From assembly GCF_030246845.1 (NCBI RefSeq), contig NZ_CP126889.1, forward strand, positions 3,405,001-3,469,000: 64,000 nucleotides of DNA. The letters run 5' to 3'. The first letter of the stretch is position 1, and each line of letters starts with the position of its first letter. This DNA is from Enhydrobacter sp. Its GTDB lineage: Bacteria; Pseudomonadota; Alphaproteobacteria; Reyranellales; Reyranellaceae. Position numbers and translations under genes: made by a program. Below are positions 9,393 through 19,054 of this stretch, in pieces. The notes below the pieces were generated by a model. The model searched no databases and had not been told where the DNA came from. It was given only the letters and a program-made list of their open reading frames with translations.

Positions 9393-11183
9393 ATGAACGA
9401 ACGTGAATTGCGCCGTTTGATCGGCAAGGTGAGGTCGGGCGGCCTTTCCCGCCGTGGCTTCGTGCAGAAGATGCTGGCGGTCGGCTTGACGGCGCCGATG
9501 GCGACGCAGCTTCTGGCCTTGTCGGGCGTGGCCATGGCTCAGAGCCCGTCGACCTACAAGCCGACCAAGCGCGGCGGGGGCGGGGTCCTCAAGGTATTGT
9601 GGTGGCAGGGGCCGACACTCCTCAATCCACACTTCGCCGTGGGGACCAAGGACCAGGACGGGTCGCGGGTATTCTACGAGCCCCTGGCCGGCTGGGATCC
9701 CGATGGCAACCTGAAGCCGGTGCTGGCGGAGGCGATTCCCGGCCGCGAGGACGGAACCTTGGCGGCCGACGGCAAGTCGGTGACATGGAAGCTGAAGAAA
9801 GGGGTCACCTGGCACGACGGCAAGCCCTTCACCGCCGACGATGTCATCTTCAACTGGCAGTACGCGAAAGACCCGGCCACGGCGGCGGTCACGATCGCCA
9901 GCTACAAGGACATCATGGTCGAGAAAGTCGACGACCACACCATCACGATCAAGTTCGACAAGCCGACGCCGTTCTGGGCGGACGCCTTCGTCGGCTCGCG
10001 CGGCATGATCATCCCCAAGCATCTGTTTGCCGATTACAGCGGGGCGAAATCGCGCGAGGCGCCGACCAATCTCAAGCCGGTTGGCACCGGCCCCTACAAG
10101 TTCAAGGAATTCCGCCCGGGCGACATCGTGCGGGGCGAGATCAACACCGACTATCACCAGGAGAACCGCCCCTATTTCGACGCGATCGAGATGAAGGGCG
10201 GTGGCGACGCGGTATCGGCCGCACGTGCCGTGCTGCAGACGGGTGAGTTCGACTTCGCCTGGAACATGCAAGTCGAGGACGAGATCCTCATGCGCCTCGA
10301 GAAGGGCGGGAAGGGCCACGTCGTCATCTCGCAGACCGGCAACATCGAGCATATCCAACTCAACAACACCGATCCCTGGACCGAGGTCGACGGCGAACGG
10401 TCGAGCCTCAAGACGAAGCATCCCACGCTCTCGGATCCTGCGGTCAAGCAGGCGCTGTCGATGCTGGTCGACAAGCAGTCGGTGCAGAAATACATCTACG
10501 GTCGGACCGGGATCGCGACGGCGAACTTCGTCAACAACCCCGAGAAGTTCCGTTCCAAGAACACGCACTACGAGTTCAATATCGAGAAGGCATCCGAGAT
10601 TCTCGAGAAGGCCGGCTGGAAGAAGGGATCCGACGGGGTCCGCGCCAAGGACGGAAAGAGGCTCAAGTTCGTCTACCAGACCTCGATCAACCAGCCGCGC
10701 CAGAAGACGCAGGCGATCGTCAAGCAGGCGTGCCAGAAGGCCGGCATCGAGATCGAGGTGAAAGCGGTGACGGCGTCGGTATTCTTCTCGTCCGATGTCG
10801 CCAATCCCGACACCTACACGCACTTCTACACCGACCTGCAGATGTACACGACGACCATGACGCAGCCCGATCCCGAGCTGTTCATGAACCAGTTCTGCTC
10901 GTGGGAAGTGGCGACCAAGGCCAACAAGTGGCAGGGCCGCAACATCACCCGCTGGCAGAACAAGGAATACGACGACAACTACAAGGCGGCCCAGGTGGAG
11001 GTCGATCCTGTGAAGCGCGCCGCGATGTTCATCAAGGCCAATGACATGGTGATCAACGACTATGTCGTGATCCCCGTCGTCGCCCGCCCGGGCGTGGTCG
11101 CCATGGGTTCGAAGCTCCAGGCAAGCATCAGCGGCTGGGACAACAACACCTGGGATCTTTCGGACTGGTACAAGGAGGCGTGA
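9393..11183 (+). CDS. Peptide-type ABC transporter substrate-binding protein
   Basis: Periplasmic solute-binding protein of family 5 (SBP_bac_5), 596 aa. The N-terminus carries a Tat-like signal, SRRGFVQK followed by a hydrophobic stretch ending GVAMAQS. VLKVLWWQGPTLLNPHF and GPYKFKEFRPGD match the family. Start ATG 9393 was chosen because the signal peptide begins just after it; an in-frame ATG at 9342 adds an unrelated tail. First gene of a five-gene importer operon; ligand (peptide, opine or other) unknown. Confidence 0.92.
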   Translation: MNERELRRLIGKVRSGGLSRRGFVQKMLAVGLTAPMATQLLALSGVAMAQSPSTYKPTKRGGGGVLKVLWWQGPTLLNPHFAVGTKDQDGSRVFYEPLAGWDPDGNLKPVLAEAIPGREDGTLAADGKSVTWKLKKGVTWHDGKPFTADDVIFNWQYAKDPATAAVTIASYKDIMVEKVDDHTITIKFDKPTPFWADAFVGSRGMIIPKHLFADYSGAKSREAPTNLKPVGTGPYKFKEFRPGDIVRGEINTDYHQENRPYFDAIEMKGGGDAVSAARAVLQTGEFDFAWNMQVEDEILMRLEKGGKGHVVISQTGNIEHIQLNNTDPWTEVDGERSSLKTKHPTLSDPAVKQALSMLVDKQSVQKYIYGRTGIATANFVNNPEKFRSKNTHYEFNIEKASEILEKAGWKKGSDGVRAKDGKRLKFVYQTSINQPRQKTQAIVKQACQKAGIEIEVKAVTASVFFSSDVANPDTYTHFYTDLQMYTTTMTQPDPELFMNQFCSWEVATKANKWQGRNITRWQNKEYDDNYKAAQVEVDPVKRAAMFIKANDMVINDYVVIPVVARPGVVAMGSKLQASISGWDNNTWDLSDWYKEA

Positions 11184-11261
11184 CGGATATCGCCGCTCCG
11201 CCTGCGGACGTAGCCTTGGTTGCGAGATGGATTTGGTCAGGCCGCGCTGCGGAGGCATGAA

Positions 11262-12224
11262 GTGTCCCGGCAATATCTGATCCGGCGCCTGCTGATCGCG
11301 ATCCCGAGCCTGCTCGGGATCAGCATCGTGCTGTTCACCGTGCTGGCGCTCGCGCCGGGCGATCCGTTCAGCGAGCTCGCCAGCAATCCGGCCATCCCGC
11401 CGGAAGTGGCGGCGAGCCTGCGCGCCAAGTTCGGCCTCGATGACCCTGTATGGACCCGCTACGTCCATTGGCTGATCGCCATGCTTCATGGCGACTGGGG
11501 CTTCTCGTTCGCCAGCCGCATGGACGTGGACACGCTCATCCTGCAACGGTTGCCGACCACCCTTATCGTCATCGGCGCGGCGCAGATCCTGGCCATCCTC
11601 ATCGCGTTGCCGGTCGGCGTGCTGGCCGGCACGCGCCCCTATTCCATCTTCGACCAGGTCGCCAACACGCTGGCCTTCATCGGCTTTTCCTTGCCGACAT
11701 TCTTCACCGGGCTGCTGCTCATCCTGGTCTTCTCGATCCGGCTCGACTGGCTGCCCATGGTCTATCGCGCCGACCTGAGCGCCACGGGCTGGCAGTGGTT
11801 GGTGGCGGAGATCAAGCAATCGATCATGCCGGTGGCGGTTCTCGGCCTGTTCCAGGGCGCGTCGCTGGTGCGCTACGTGCGATCGTCGGTGCTCGATGTC
11901 GTCCGGCTCGACTACGTCACCACCGCCCGATCCAAGGGCGTCGGCGAGCGCAAGGTGATCACGCGGCACGTGGTCCGAACGGCGCTCATTCCGGTCGTCA
12001 CGCTGGTGGCGCTGCAGATGCCGGTGGTGTTCGGCGGGGCGATCGTGACCGAGCAGATCTTCCGGGTGCCCGGCATCGGTTCGCTGCTGATCTCGGCCAT
12101 GCTGGCCAACGATACGCCGGTCGTCATGGCGGTCACCTTCGTCTTCGCCTGTCTCGTCGTCCTTTTCAACCTCATCGCCGATATCCTCTATGGCTGGCTC
12201 GACCCCCGCATCGCTTACAGTTGA
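11262..12224 (+). CDS. ABC transporter permease, DppB type
   Basis: Inner-membrane permease of about 320 aa with six hydrophobic segments, beginning SRQYLIRRLLIAIPSLLGIS. The cytoplasmic EAA-like loop is seen in DYVTTARSKGVGERKVITRHVVR, and GAIVTEQIFRVPGIG and DILYGWLDPRI are typical of the DppB/OppB group. GTG 11262 has GGAGG 8 nt upstream; the earlier ATG at 11220 lacks a good site. It overlaps the second permease gene by 35 nt. Confidence 0.9.
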   Translation: MSRQYLIRRLLIAIPSLLGISIVLFTVLALAPGDPFSELASNPAIPPEVAASLRAKFGLDDPVWTRYVHWLIAMLHGDWGFSFASRMDVDTLILQRLPTTLIVIGAAQILAILIALPVGVLAGTRPYSIFDQVANTLAFIGFSLPTFFTGLLLILVFSIRLDWLPMVYRADLSATGWQWLVAEIKQSIMPVAVLGLFQGASLVRYVRSSVLDVVRLDYVTTARSKGVGERKVITRHVVRTALIPVVTLVALQMPVVFGGAIVTEQIFRVPGIGSLLISAMLANDTPVVMAVTFVFACLVVLFNLIADILYGWLDPRIAYS

Positions 12225-13146
12225 GGCGCCGGCGGGCGCTTCCGCCGCCCGCAAGCCGAGACGAAAAGCCCGCTTCTCGCCCGGCCTCGAGGCGTGGCGG
12301 CGCTTCCGGCGGCACAAGCTTGCGATGGCAAGCTCGGTCGTGCTGCTCGCCATCATCCTCGCGGTCGGGTTCGGGCCGCTCGTCTGGCGGGTGCCGATCA
12401 ACGAGATCGATTTCGCGGCCCAGTTGGCCGGCCCCTCCTGGACGCATCCCCTCGGCACCGACGATCTGGGGCAGGACATCCTGGCGCGCCTGCTCTATGG
12501 CGGCCGGATCTCGATCGCCGTCGGCCTCTGCGCGATGCTGGTCGCGGCGGTCGTCGGCGTGCTGATCGGCGCGATCGCGGGCATGTCGCGCGGCAGCGTC
12601 GACGCGGCCCTGATGTGGCTTGCCGACCTCTTCCTGTCCTTGCCGCAGTTGCCGCTGCTGCTCCTGATCATCTACCTGTTCCGCGACGCGCTCACGAGCA
12701 TCCTGGGGCCCGAGGGAGGGATCTTCGTCATGGTCGTGGCCGTGATCGGCGGCTTGCGCTGGATGCAGGTGGCGCGGCTGGTGCGTGCCCAGATCCTGTC
12801 CATTCGCGAGAAGGAGTTCATCGAGGCGGCTCGCGCGCTCGGCGCCTCGAAGCTGCGCCAGGTGGTCCGCCATATCCTGCCGAATGCCCTGGGCCCGGTG
12901 ATCGTGGCCGGAACGATCGATGTCGCCGCCGCCATCATCGCCGAGTCGACGCTGTCGTTCCTGGGGCTGGGTTTTCCGCCGGACATCCCGACCTGGGGGC
13001 GCGTGCTGTTCGACGCCAAGGACACGCTCGACGTCGCGCCCCACTGGGCGCTGTTCTCGGGTGCGGCGATCTTCCTTACGGTGCTGTCCATCAATTTCAT
13101 CGGCGATGGCCTGCGCGACGCGCTCGACCCGCGGCGCGTGCTGTAG
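12190..13146 (+). CDS. ABC transporter permease, DppC type
   Basis: Second inner-membrane permease, 318 aa. A cytoplasmic N-terminal arm rich in Arg and Lys leads to WRRFRRHKLAMASSVVLL. The DppC hallmark HPLGTDDLGQDILARLLYGGR is present over two adjacent stretches, the EAA loop is EFIEAARALGASKLRQ, and ESTLSFLGLGFPPDIPTWG follows. The start overlaps the previous gene, so translation is probably coupled. No strong ribosome-binding site is seen, and an alternative start a few codons downstream is possible. Confidence 0.9.
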   Translation: MAGSTPASLTVEAPAGASAARKPRRKARFSPGLEAWRRFRRHKLAMASSVVLLAIILAVGFGPLVWRVPINEIDFAAQLAGPSWTHPLGTDDLGQDILARLLYGGRISIAVGLCAMLVAAVVGVLIGAIAGMSRGSVDAALMWLADLFLSLPQLPLLLLIIYLFRDALTSILGPEGGIFVMVVAVIGGLRWMQVARLVRAQILSIREKEFIEAARALGASKLRQVVRHILPNALGPVIVAGTIDVAAAIIAESTLSFLGLGFPPDIPTWGRVLFDAKDTLDVAPHWALFSGAAIFLTVLSINFIGDGLRDALDPRRVL

Positions 13147-13152
13147 GACCGC

Positions 13153-14124
13153 ATGGCCGAGACGCTTCTGGACATACGCGGGCTGAAGACGTGGTTTGCC
13201 ACCGACGACGGCATGGTGCGCGCCGTCGACGGCGTCGATCTCAGGATCGAGCGCGGCGAGACGGTGGGGGTCGTCGGCGAGTCGGGGTGCGGCAAGACCG
13301 TGACTGCCCGCTCCATTCTGAAGCTGATCGACATGCCGCCGGGCCGCTTCGAGGACGGCCAGATCCTGTGGAAGGGGCGGGACCTCCTGCCGTTGAGCGC
13401 GGCCGAGATGGACAAGATCCGCGCGCGCGAGATCGCCATCGTCTTCCAGGAGCCGATGACCTCGCTCAATCCGGTGTACAGCGTCGGCGCACAGATCGCC
13501 GAGGTGCTGCGCGAGCATGAGAAGCTCACGCGGCGGCAGGCGATCGACCGCGCGGCCGAGATGTTGGCGCTGGTCAATATTCCCAACGCCAAGGCGCGCG
13601 TGCACGACTACCCGCACCAGTTCTCCGGCGGCATGCGCCAGCGCGTCATGATCGCCCTGGCGCTCTCCTGCCGGCCCAAGCTCCTGATCGCCGACGAGCC
13701 GACGACGGCGCTCGACGTCACCATCCAGGCGCAGATCCTGGAGCTGATGCAGGAGATGAAGAATCGCTTCGGCATGGCGATCATGCTGATCACCCACGCC
13801 ATGGGCGTGGTCGCCGAGACCTGCCAGCGGGTGGTGGTGATGTATGCCGGCAAGGTGGTCGAGGAGGCGCCGGCCGCCGCCCTGTTCGGCGATCCGCGCC
13901 ACCCCTATACGCAGGGCCTGATCCGCTCCATTCCCCGGGTCGATCGGGCCGCCGCCCACAAGGAACGGCTCGAAGCCATCCCGGGCACCGTGCCCAGCCT
14001 GCTCGACCCGCCGCCGGGCTGTCGCTTCGCCCAGCGCTGCCGTTTCGCGACCGAAGCCTGCCGGCAGGTCATGCCGCCGCTCAAGCAGGTTGGACCCGGT
14101 CATTTCGTGCGGTGCGTGCTGTGA
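13153..14124 (+). CDS. Peptide-type ABC transporter ATP-binding protein, DppD type
   Basis: ATPase subunit, 323 aa. Walker [10 protein letters not shown]-loop [11 protein letters not shown], signature FSGGMRQRV, Walker [13 protein letters not shown] and H-loop LITHAMGVV are all visible. The residue after the switch His is Ala where LITHDLGVV is usual; the His itself is intact. The C-terminal oligopeptide-ABC extension with conserved cysteines (GCRFAQRC...C) is present. It starts 7 nt after the permease gene and its stop overlaps the next gene as GTGA. Confidence 0.93.
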   Translation: MAETLLDIRGLKTWFATDDGMVRAVDGVDLRIERGETVGVVGESGCGKTVTARSILKLIDMPPGRFEDGQILWKGRDLLPLSAAEMDKIRAREIAIVFQEPMTSLNPVYSVGAQIAEVLREHEKLTRRQAIDRAAEMLALVNIPNAKARVHDYPHQFSGGMRQRVMIALALSCRPKLLIADEPTTALDVTIQAQILELMQEMKNRFGMAIMLITHAMGVVAETCQRVVVMYAGKVVEEAPAAALFGDPRHPYTQGLIRSIPRVDRAAAHKERLEAIPGTVPSLLDPPPGCRFAQRCRFATEACRQVMPPLKQVGPGHFVRCVL

Positions 14125-15095
14125 GCGGCGAGACGCTTCTTTCCGTCAAGGGGCTGCGCAAGCACTTTGCCGTCAAGGGCGGCGTCTTCGCGCGCGAGGT
14201 CGAGCGCGTGCACGCCGTCGACGGCGTCAATTTGGACATCGGCAAGGGCGAGACGCTGGGGTTGGTGGGCGAGTCGGGCTGCGGCAAGTCGACCACCGGC
14301 CGGTGCATCCTGCGGCTGATCGAGCCGACCTCCGGCGAGATCTGGTTCCAGGGGGCGGACGTCACGCGGCTGGGGGGCGATGCGCTGCGTTCCCTGCGCC
14401 GGGACATGCAGATCATCTTCCAGGATCCCTACGCGTCGCTCAATCCGCGACTGACGGTGGGCGCCATCATCGGCGAGGCCCTGCAGATCCACCGGTTGGC
14501 CAGATCACGGCGTGCGCTCGAGGAGCGTGTCGTCGAGCTGCTCGAGACGGTCGGCCTCCAGGCCGACCACATGCGGCGGTTCCCGCACGAGTTTTCGGGC
14601 GGGCAGCGTCAGCGTGTGGGCATCGCGCGCGCGCTGGCCGTCGATCCCAAGCTGGTCGTCTGCGACGAACCCGTCTCGGCGCTCGACGTGTCGATCCAGG
14701 CGCAGGTGATCAACCTCCTTGAGGACCTGCAGGCGAAGTTCGGCCTCACCTATCTTTTCATCGCCCACGATCTCAGTGTGGTCGAGCATATCTCGACCCG
14801 CGTCGCGGTCATGTATCTCGGCCGGGTGGTCGAGATCGCGCCGTCACGCGAGCTCTATGATCGACCGCTGCATCCCTATACGGAAGCACTGCTCTCGGCC
14901 GTCCCGATCCCCGATCCGACGGTGAAGCGCAAGCGCATCATGCTGCAGGGCGACGTCCCCAACCCGATCCATCCGCCCTCGGGCTGCCATTTCCACACGC
15001 GCTGCCCGATCGCCCGTCCCGATTGCGCCCAGCGCGATCCCGAGCTGCGCGAGAGCCGGCCCGGCCACTGGGTTGCCTGCCACTATCGCGGCTGA
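14121..15095 (+). CDS. Peptide-type ABC transporter ATP-binding protein, DppF type
   Basis: Second ATPase subunit, about 324 aa: Walker [11 protein letters not shown]-loop [12 protein letters not shown], signature [10 protein letters not shown], Walker [14 protein letters not shown]-loop FIAHDLSVV, and the C-terminal cysteine motif GCHFHTRCP. The GTG at 14121 overlaps the DppD stop (GTGA) and is preferred over a GTG 9 nt upstream. It closes the importer operon and ends 3 nt from the convergent hemerythrin-like gene. Confidence 0.93.
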   Translation: MSGETLLSVKGLRKHFAVKGGVFAREVERVHAVDGVNLDIGKGETLGLVGESGCGKSTTGRCILRLIEPTSGEIWFQGADVTRLGGDALRSLRRDMQIIFQDPYASLNPRLTVGAIIGEALQIHRLARSRRALEERVVELLETVGLQADHMRRFPHEFSGGQRQRVGIARALAVDPKLVVCDEPVSALDVSIQAQVINLLEDLQAKFGLTYLFIAHDLSVVEHISTRVAVMYLGRVVEIAPSRELYDRPLHPYTEALLSAVPIPDPTVKRKRIMLQGDVPNPIHPPSGCHFHTRCPIARPDCAQRDPELRESRPGHWVACHYRG

Positions 15096-15098
15096 CGC

Positions 15099-15809
15099 TC
15101 AGATCCTGGGCGTGTACCTGCTGAGATCGTGGATGCCGATGCGCTTTTCGATCGCTTCGACCTTCTTTGCCATCATCTCGAAGCCGTCGGCGCCGAACCT
15201 GGATTTCTCTTCCCTCTCGAAGGTCTCGCCGAGCGCATCGAACTCGTCGGGCGTGACGAGACTGCGGACCGTCGGAAAGACATCGGTATCCTCGCGCGCC
15301 GCATGCGGCCGGTAGAGCACGATCGACGCCTCCATGGCGTCGATCATGGTCTTGCGGCGGCCGCTGTCGGTGCGCGCGGTCGGAGCGATCTGCAGGATCT
15401 TGTCGGTGAGCTTCCTCCCTGCCGCATGCTGCGTGGTCAGCACCTCCACGAGAGGCACCATGCGGCCCGCTTTCTTGAAGCGCGGGAAGAGGTGATTCTC
15501 CTCGAGCTTCTCGTGATAGTCGTGGACGAAGTCGCGCATCGTCTCCGCCGTCTGCAGGAAGACGGACGACTCCATGTCCTCGCCCTGGCCAAGGCGGCGC
15601 GCTCCCGATTCGTAGATGAGCAGGATGCGCCGCAGCACGCCGTGCTCGCGCATCAGATCCTCGGTCGGCGGAACCGGAGTCTCGGATTCGGCCGTGGTGC
15701 CGAGTCCCTTGCCGCGCTCGTCCGCGAAAGCCGGCAGGCCGGGAGCGAACCCGCAAATTGCGGCCATGCCGAAAAATCGCCGCCGGCGCACATCGACCTT
15801 CCTGCTCAT
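15099..15809 (-). CDS. Hemerythrin-like domain protein with Tat-type signal
   Basis: A 236-aa protein with an N-terminal twin-arginine-like stretch (RRRRFFGMAAICGFAPG), so probably exported. The body has the His/Glu pattern of the hemerythrin-like four-helix fold: REHGVLRRIL, HDYHEKLEENHLFPRF, TQHAAGRKL and HAAREDTDVFP, which would carry a di-iron or oxygen/NO-responsive centre. ATG 15809 has a GAAGGGAA site. It is convergent with the ABC operon and lies upstream of the IS element. Confidence 0.85.
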   Translation of the reverse strand: MSRKVDVRRRRFFGMAAICGFAPGLPAFADERGKGLGTTAESETPVPPTEDLMREHGVLRRILLIYESGARRLGQGEDMESSVFLQTAETMRDFVHDYHEKLEENHLFPRFKKAGRMVPLVEVLTTQHAAGRKLTDKILQIAPTARTDSGRRKTMIDAMEASIVLYRPHAAREDTDVFPTVRSLVTPDEFDALGETFEREEKSRFGADGFEMMAKKVEAIEKRIGIHDLSRYTPRI

Positions 15810-15962
15810 GGCCGTTCCCTTCGCTGATGTTGCAGGCGTCACGGAACAAACGCCGTACTGCAGGCTCGGTTGCCTGCATGCCATGGTATCCTGGCGGCGC
15901 GCGATCGACTGTCGGGCCGAGCAGCGCGACCGGCTGCAAGAGCCTCTTTTCCTGCTGCTCTC

Positions 15963-15966
15963 CTAG
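15963..15966. repeat. CTAG target-site duplication, left flank of IS1380-type element
   Basis: CTAG directly abuts the left inverted repeat and recurs at 17605-17608 at the right end. A 4-bp duplication is the expected size for IS1380-family insertion. CTAG is itself a palindrome, so the assignment rests on its position at both ends. Confidence 0.75.
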
Positions 15967-15981
15967 CCCGGATTTCTCAAA
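15967..15981 (+). repeat. Terminal inverted repeat of IS1380-type element (left)
   Basis: CCCGGATTTCTCAAA; it pairs with the right repeat at 17590-17604 with one mismatch (T/A at position 8). Confidence 0.85.
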
Positions 15982-16135
15982 CCATCATCTCTGACGTCAT
16001 GATCGGCGGGCAGTCGAAGATGGTGGCCCGCGTGGATGCGGCGAAGAGGGAGCGGGCGTGAACGCGGGCGAGCGGCAACACGCCGCGGGCTGCGACGCTA
16101 TCTGGGCGAATGTGGCCTATGCGCTGTCTGGGTCG

Positions 16136-17509
16136 TCAGCGGGCGGCGGCAGCGAGTGAGATCCAGGCCTGCTTGAAGGAGCGCTGGTTGGGCCAGGCCG
16201 AGGCCATGGCGAGCCTGATGCGTCGCACGCTGATGGTGATCAGCGCCCCGATCTTGAGCAGCGCCAGGCGGATCGAGCCGCAGCTCGCCTGGGCGAAGCG
16301 GGTGTGCCTGAGCCCGATGCGGCGCAAGGCGCAGAGCAGCACATAAGCCATCGAGGCAAACCACAGGCGCAGCTGGTTGGCGCACATGGTGGCGGCCGAG
16401 GTACGGTCGGCGAACAGCTCGCCCTGGCACTCCTTGAGGCGGTTCTCCATGTCGCCGCGCGCGCAGTACAGCTTCTCGTAGATCGCCCGGGCCTTGCCGC
16501 CCTTCAGCGAGGTCACCACGAAGCGCGGGTTGGCCTCGCCGTGCGTCCATTCCGCCTTGGCGATGACCCGTCGCCTGCTGCTCCAGCTGTCGCGCGTCGA
16601 CCACAGGAAGTCCTTGAAGCGGCGGGCCGGCCGACCGGTCCGCCGGCTTTCGGCCTGGGCGGCCGCCAACTCGGCCTCGATCTCGCCCGCCAGCCGAACG
16701 TTGCGCGCCAGGCCGAAGAGGTAGTCCACCCCGTTGGCCTCGCACCAGGCCATCAGCGACTCGCGAGCGAAGCCCGAATCGGCCCGCAGCAGGATTTGCA
16801 CCCGTGGCCAGTGTCGGCGGAGCTGCGCCACGATCCGCGCCACCTCCTCCGCCGCCCCCGCCGAGGCATCGATGTTGGAGCGTCGCAGCTTGGCCGCCAG
16901 CAGATGACGGCCGCAGAAGATGTAGAGCGGCAGGTAGCAATAGCCGTCGTAGTAGCCGTGGAAAAACCGCCCCTCCTGCTCACCGTGCAGCGGATCGTCG
17001 GTGGCGTCCAGGTCGAGCACGATCTGCGACGGCGCCCGCTTGTGCGCCTCCACAAACACCGCCACGAACAGCCGCTCGATCGCCGCCGGGTCGTGGTCGA
17101 TCTTGTGGTACAGCGAGCGCCCAGGCCCGCTCAGTTCCAGCCGGTTCAGCGTGCTCTTGCCGGCCACCGGCGCGCAGTCCCGGCGGCGCGCCGTGAGCTT
17201 GCCCGCCAGCACCGCAAACAGCCGATCGTGGCGCAGATGGTCGTGGTCGTTGAGGTCCTCGTAGCCCAGCGCCAGCCCGTACACCCGCTGCCCCACCAGC
17301 GTCCGCACCGCGTGCTCGACCAGCGACGGGTCTCGAAAGTCCCTAAAGCAGCCGGCTAACCGATCGATCAGTCCGAGCGCCCGATCCGTCGCTCCCAGCA
17401 ACAGCCCGCCGGCGTCCGGTGTGATCGACCCGCCGTCGAACGACGCAACCACCGCCCGCCTTTCAACAGGTGCAAATCCAAACAAATCCGCAATACACTC
17501 TGTCGGCAT
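16136..17509 (-). CDS. IS1380 family transposase
   Basis: A 457-aa DDE transposase. It opens MPTECIADLFGFAPVERR and SFDGGSITPDAGGLLLG, typical of IS1380. Catalytic positions are visible as VLDLDATDDPLHG, LLRADSGFARE and RGDMENRLKECQGELF. ATG 17509 was chosen because it starts the family-typical N-terminus; the frame is open far upstream only because of high GC. No frameshift or internal stop is seen. Confidence 0.95.
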   Translation of the reverse strand: MPTECIADLFGFAPVERRAVVASFDGGSITPDAGGLLLGATDRALGLIDRLAGCFRDFRDPSLVEHAVRTLVGQRVYGLALGYEDLNDHDHLRHDRLFAVLAGKLTARRRDCAPVAGKSTLNRLELSGPGRSLYHKIDHDPAAIERLFVAVFVEAHKRAPSQIVLDLDATDDPLHGEQEGRFFHGYYDGYCYLPLYIFCGRHLLAAKLRRSNIDASAGAAEEVARIVAQLRRHWPRVQILLRADSGFARESLMAWCEANGVDYLFGLARNVRLAGEIEAELAAAQAESRRTGRPARRFKDFLWSTRDSWSSRRRVIAKAEWTHGEANPRFVVTSLKGGKARAIYEKLYCARGDMENRLKECQGELFADRTSAATMCANQLRLWFASMAYVLLCALRRIGLRHTRFAQASCGSIRLALLKIGALITISVRRIRLAMASAWPNQRSFKQAWISLAAAAR

Positions 17510-17589
17510 CGGAGCGGCTTCCTTTCTCGGATAAAGTCGTTGTCGCAAAACAACTTTCTCAGAGTCAGCCCTCCGATGCACCTCTCTCC

Positions 17590-17604
17590 TTTGAGATATC
17601 CGGG
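17590..17604 (-). repeat. Terminal inverted repeat of IS1380-type element (right)
   Basis: Read on the minus strand this is CCCGGATATCTCAAA, matching the left end at 14 of 15 positions. It lies upstream of the transposase start, and the CTAG duplication follows at 17605-17608. Confidence 0.85.
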
Positions 17605-18942
17605 CTAGTCCGACCGGCCGGACGGCCGGGGCAGGCCGAAATGATCCCGTAGCGTGCTGCCGTCGTAAGCGGTACGGAAGAGCCGGCGCTTTTGCAGAAG
17701 CGGGACGACCTCGTCGACGAAGACGTCCAGCATGGAAGGCAACAGCGGCGGCATGAGATTGAAGCCGTCCGCCGCGCCGTCCCTGAACCAGTCCTCGATC
17801 AGATCGGCGATCTGCTCGGGCGTGCCGGCCGTGGTGAAATGGCCGCGGGCGCCGGCGAGATAGGCGAGGAGTTGTCGGAGCGTCGGCTTCTCGCGGCGGA
17901 CGAGACCCACGATCACCTCGGTGCGGCTGCGGGCGGCCTGGACCGTCTGTGGATCGGGGAAGTCCTCGGGCGCGAGCGGCTTGTCGAGCGGCAGATGCGA
18001 GAAATCGTGGCCCCCGAACCGTCCGCTCAACCGCTTGCGTCCGACTTCCGGATCGGTGAGGTCGTTCAGCTCGCGCACCATCCGTTGCGCCTCGCTCTCC
18101 GTGGCCGCGATCAGCGGGCTGAGGCCCGGCAGGATCAGCATCTGCTCCGGCGGCCGGCCTTCGGTTGCGGCGAGGGACTTCAGGTCGGCGTAGAAGTCCT
18201 GCGCCGTCTTCTTCTCCATCTGCGCCGTGAATACCGCCTCGGCGTGGCGGGCCGCGAAGCGGCGCCCGGTTTCGGATGAGCCCGCCTGGACGAATACCGG
18301 CCGACCTTGCGGTGTGCGCGGCAAGTTGAGCGGCCCGGCAACGCGATAGAACTTGCCCTCGTGGTCGATCGGCCGAATGCGGTCGGGCCTGGCGTACCGG
18401 CCGCTCGCCCGGTCGTCGAGCACGGCGTCGTCGGCCCAGCTGTCCCACAGAGCCTTGGCCACCTGCACGAATTCTTCGCCGCGCTCGTAGCGCTCGTCGT
18501 GGTTCACAAGGCCGGCGCCGCCGTAGTTGCGGGCTGCGGCGGCCAGCCACGTCGTGACGATGTTCCAGCCGACCCGGCCGTTGCTGATGTGGTCGAGCGA
18601 CGCGAACTGGCGGGCGAGATTGAAGGGCTCGGCGTAGGTGGTGGATGCCGTGGCGATCAACCCGATGCGGCTGGTGGTCATTGCCAGTGCCCCGAGCGCG
18701 GTGATGGGTTCCAGCCAGTTGCTGGCCGCGTGACCCACCGTGTCCATCAGCGCCAGCGTATCCGCGAGGAAGATCGAGTCGAACAGGCCGGCTTCTGCGC
18801 GCTGCGCGAGATCGCGGTAGTAGCCGATGTCGCTGAGCGCATAGGGCGATGCCGCGGGATGCCGCCATGACGCTTCGTGGTGCCCGCGGCTCTGGATGAA
18901 CAGGTTGAGATGCAGTTGGCGCTTCACGGCTCTTCGCTTCAT
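17605..18942 (-). CDS. LLM class flavin-dependent monooxygenase (NtaA/SnaA/DszA type)
   Basis: Flavin-dependent oxygenase of the luciferase-like superfamily, 445 aa. LHLNLFIQSRGHHEASWRHP, IFLADTL, HISNGRVGWNIVTTW, GRPVFVQAGSSETGRRFAARHAE and HFTTAGTPEQIADLIEDWF are family blocks; targets are often nitrilotriacetate-like or sulfur compounds. Start ATG 18942; earlier in-frame Met codons add a non-homologous tail. The TAG stop (17605-17607 on the plus strand as CTA) lies in the CTAG duplication of the IS, yet the C-terminus (DHFGLPRPSGRSD) has natural length. Confidence 0.9.
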   Translation of the reverse strand: MKRRAVKRQLHLNLFIQSRGHHEASWRHPAASPYALSDIGYYRDLAQRAEAGLFDSIFLADTLALMDTVGHAASNWLEPITALGALAMTTSRIGLIATASTTYAEPFNLARQFASLDHISNGRVGWNIVTTWLAAAARNYGGAGLVNHDERYERGEEFVQVAKALWDSWADDAVLDDRASGRYARPDRIRPIDHEGKFYRVAGPLNLPRTPQGRPVFVQAGSSETGRRFAARHAEAVFTAQMEKKTAQDFYADLKSLAATEGRPPEQMLILPGLSPLIAATESEAQRMVRELNDLTDPEVGRKRLSGRFGGHDFSHLPLDKPLAPEDFPDPQTVQAARSRTEVIVGLVRREKPTLRQLLAYLAGARGHFTTAGTPEQIADLIEDWFRDGAADGFNLMPPLLPSMLDVFVDEVVPLLQKRRLFRTAYDGSTLRDHFGLPRPSGRSD

Positions 18943-19054
18943 CGAAAACGGATCGTCTCGATGGATACATTGCGCGGTGGGCCTCGTCGACGTCCCGCCG
19001 CCGAAACCGACCGACAGGCGGATCGCGCCGGCGAGAACGGCGGCAACAGGGAAT

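Larger units (their letters stand above)
15967..17604 (-). mobile_element. Complete IS1380-family insertion sequence, about 1.64 kb
   Basis: Bounded by 15-bp imperfect inverted repeats: 15967-15981 (CCCGGATTTCTCAAA) and 17590-17604, which reads CCCGGATATCTCAAA on the minus strand (14/15). CTAG duplications flank both ends. One intact transposase gene fills most of the element, so it looks recent and possibly active. It lies between a hemerythrin-like gene and an LLM monooxygenase gene. The target was the stop codon of the latter. Confidence 0.9.

Noticed and set aside
8508..12479. 1323-codon minus-strand frame opposite the ABC importer genes
   Set aside because: Antisense artefact over clear SBP and permease genes; no domain recognised.
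13795..13815. Loss of function in the DppD-type ATPase because LITHDLG reads LITHAMG
   Set aside because: The switch His is intact and all other ATPase motifs are present, so the change is probably tolerated.
15967..17604. Composite transposon involving the IS1380 element
   Set aside because: Only one copy is in the window and its own target duplication flanks it directly.
17605..18942. Truncation of the LLM monooxygenase by the IS
   Set aside because: The C-terminus has normal length and the pre-insertion sequence would have the same TAG stop.
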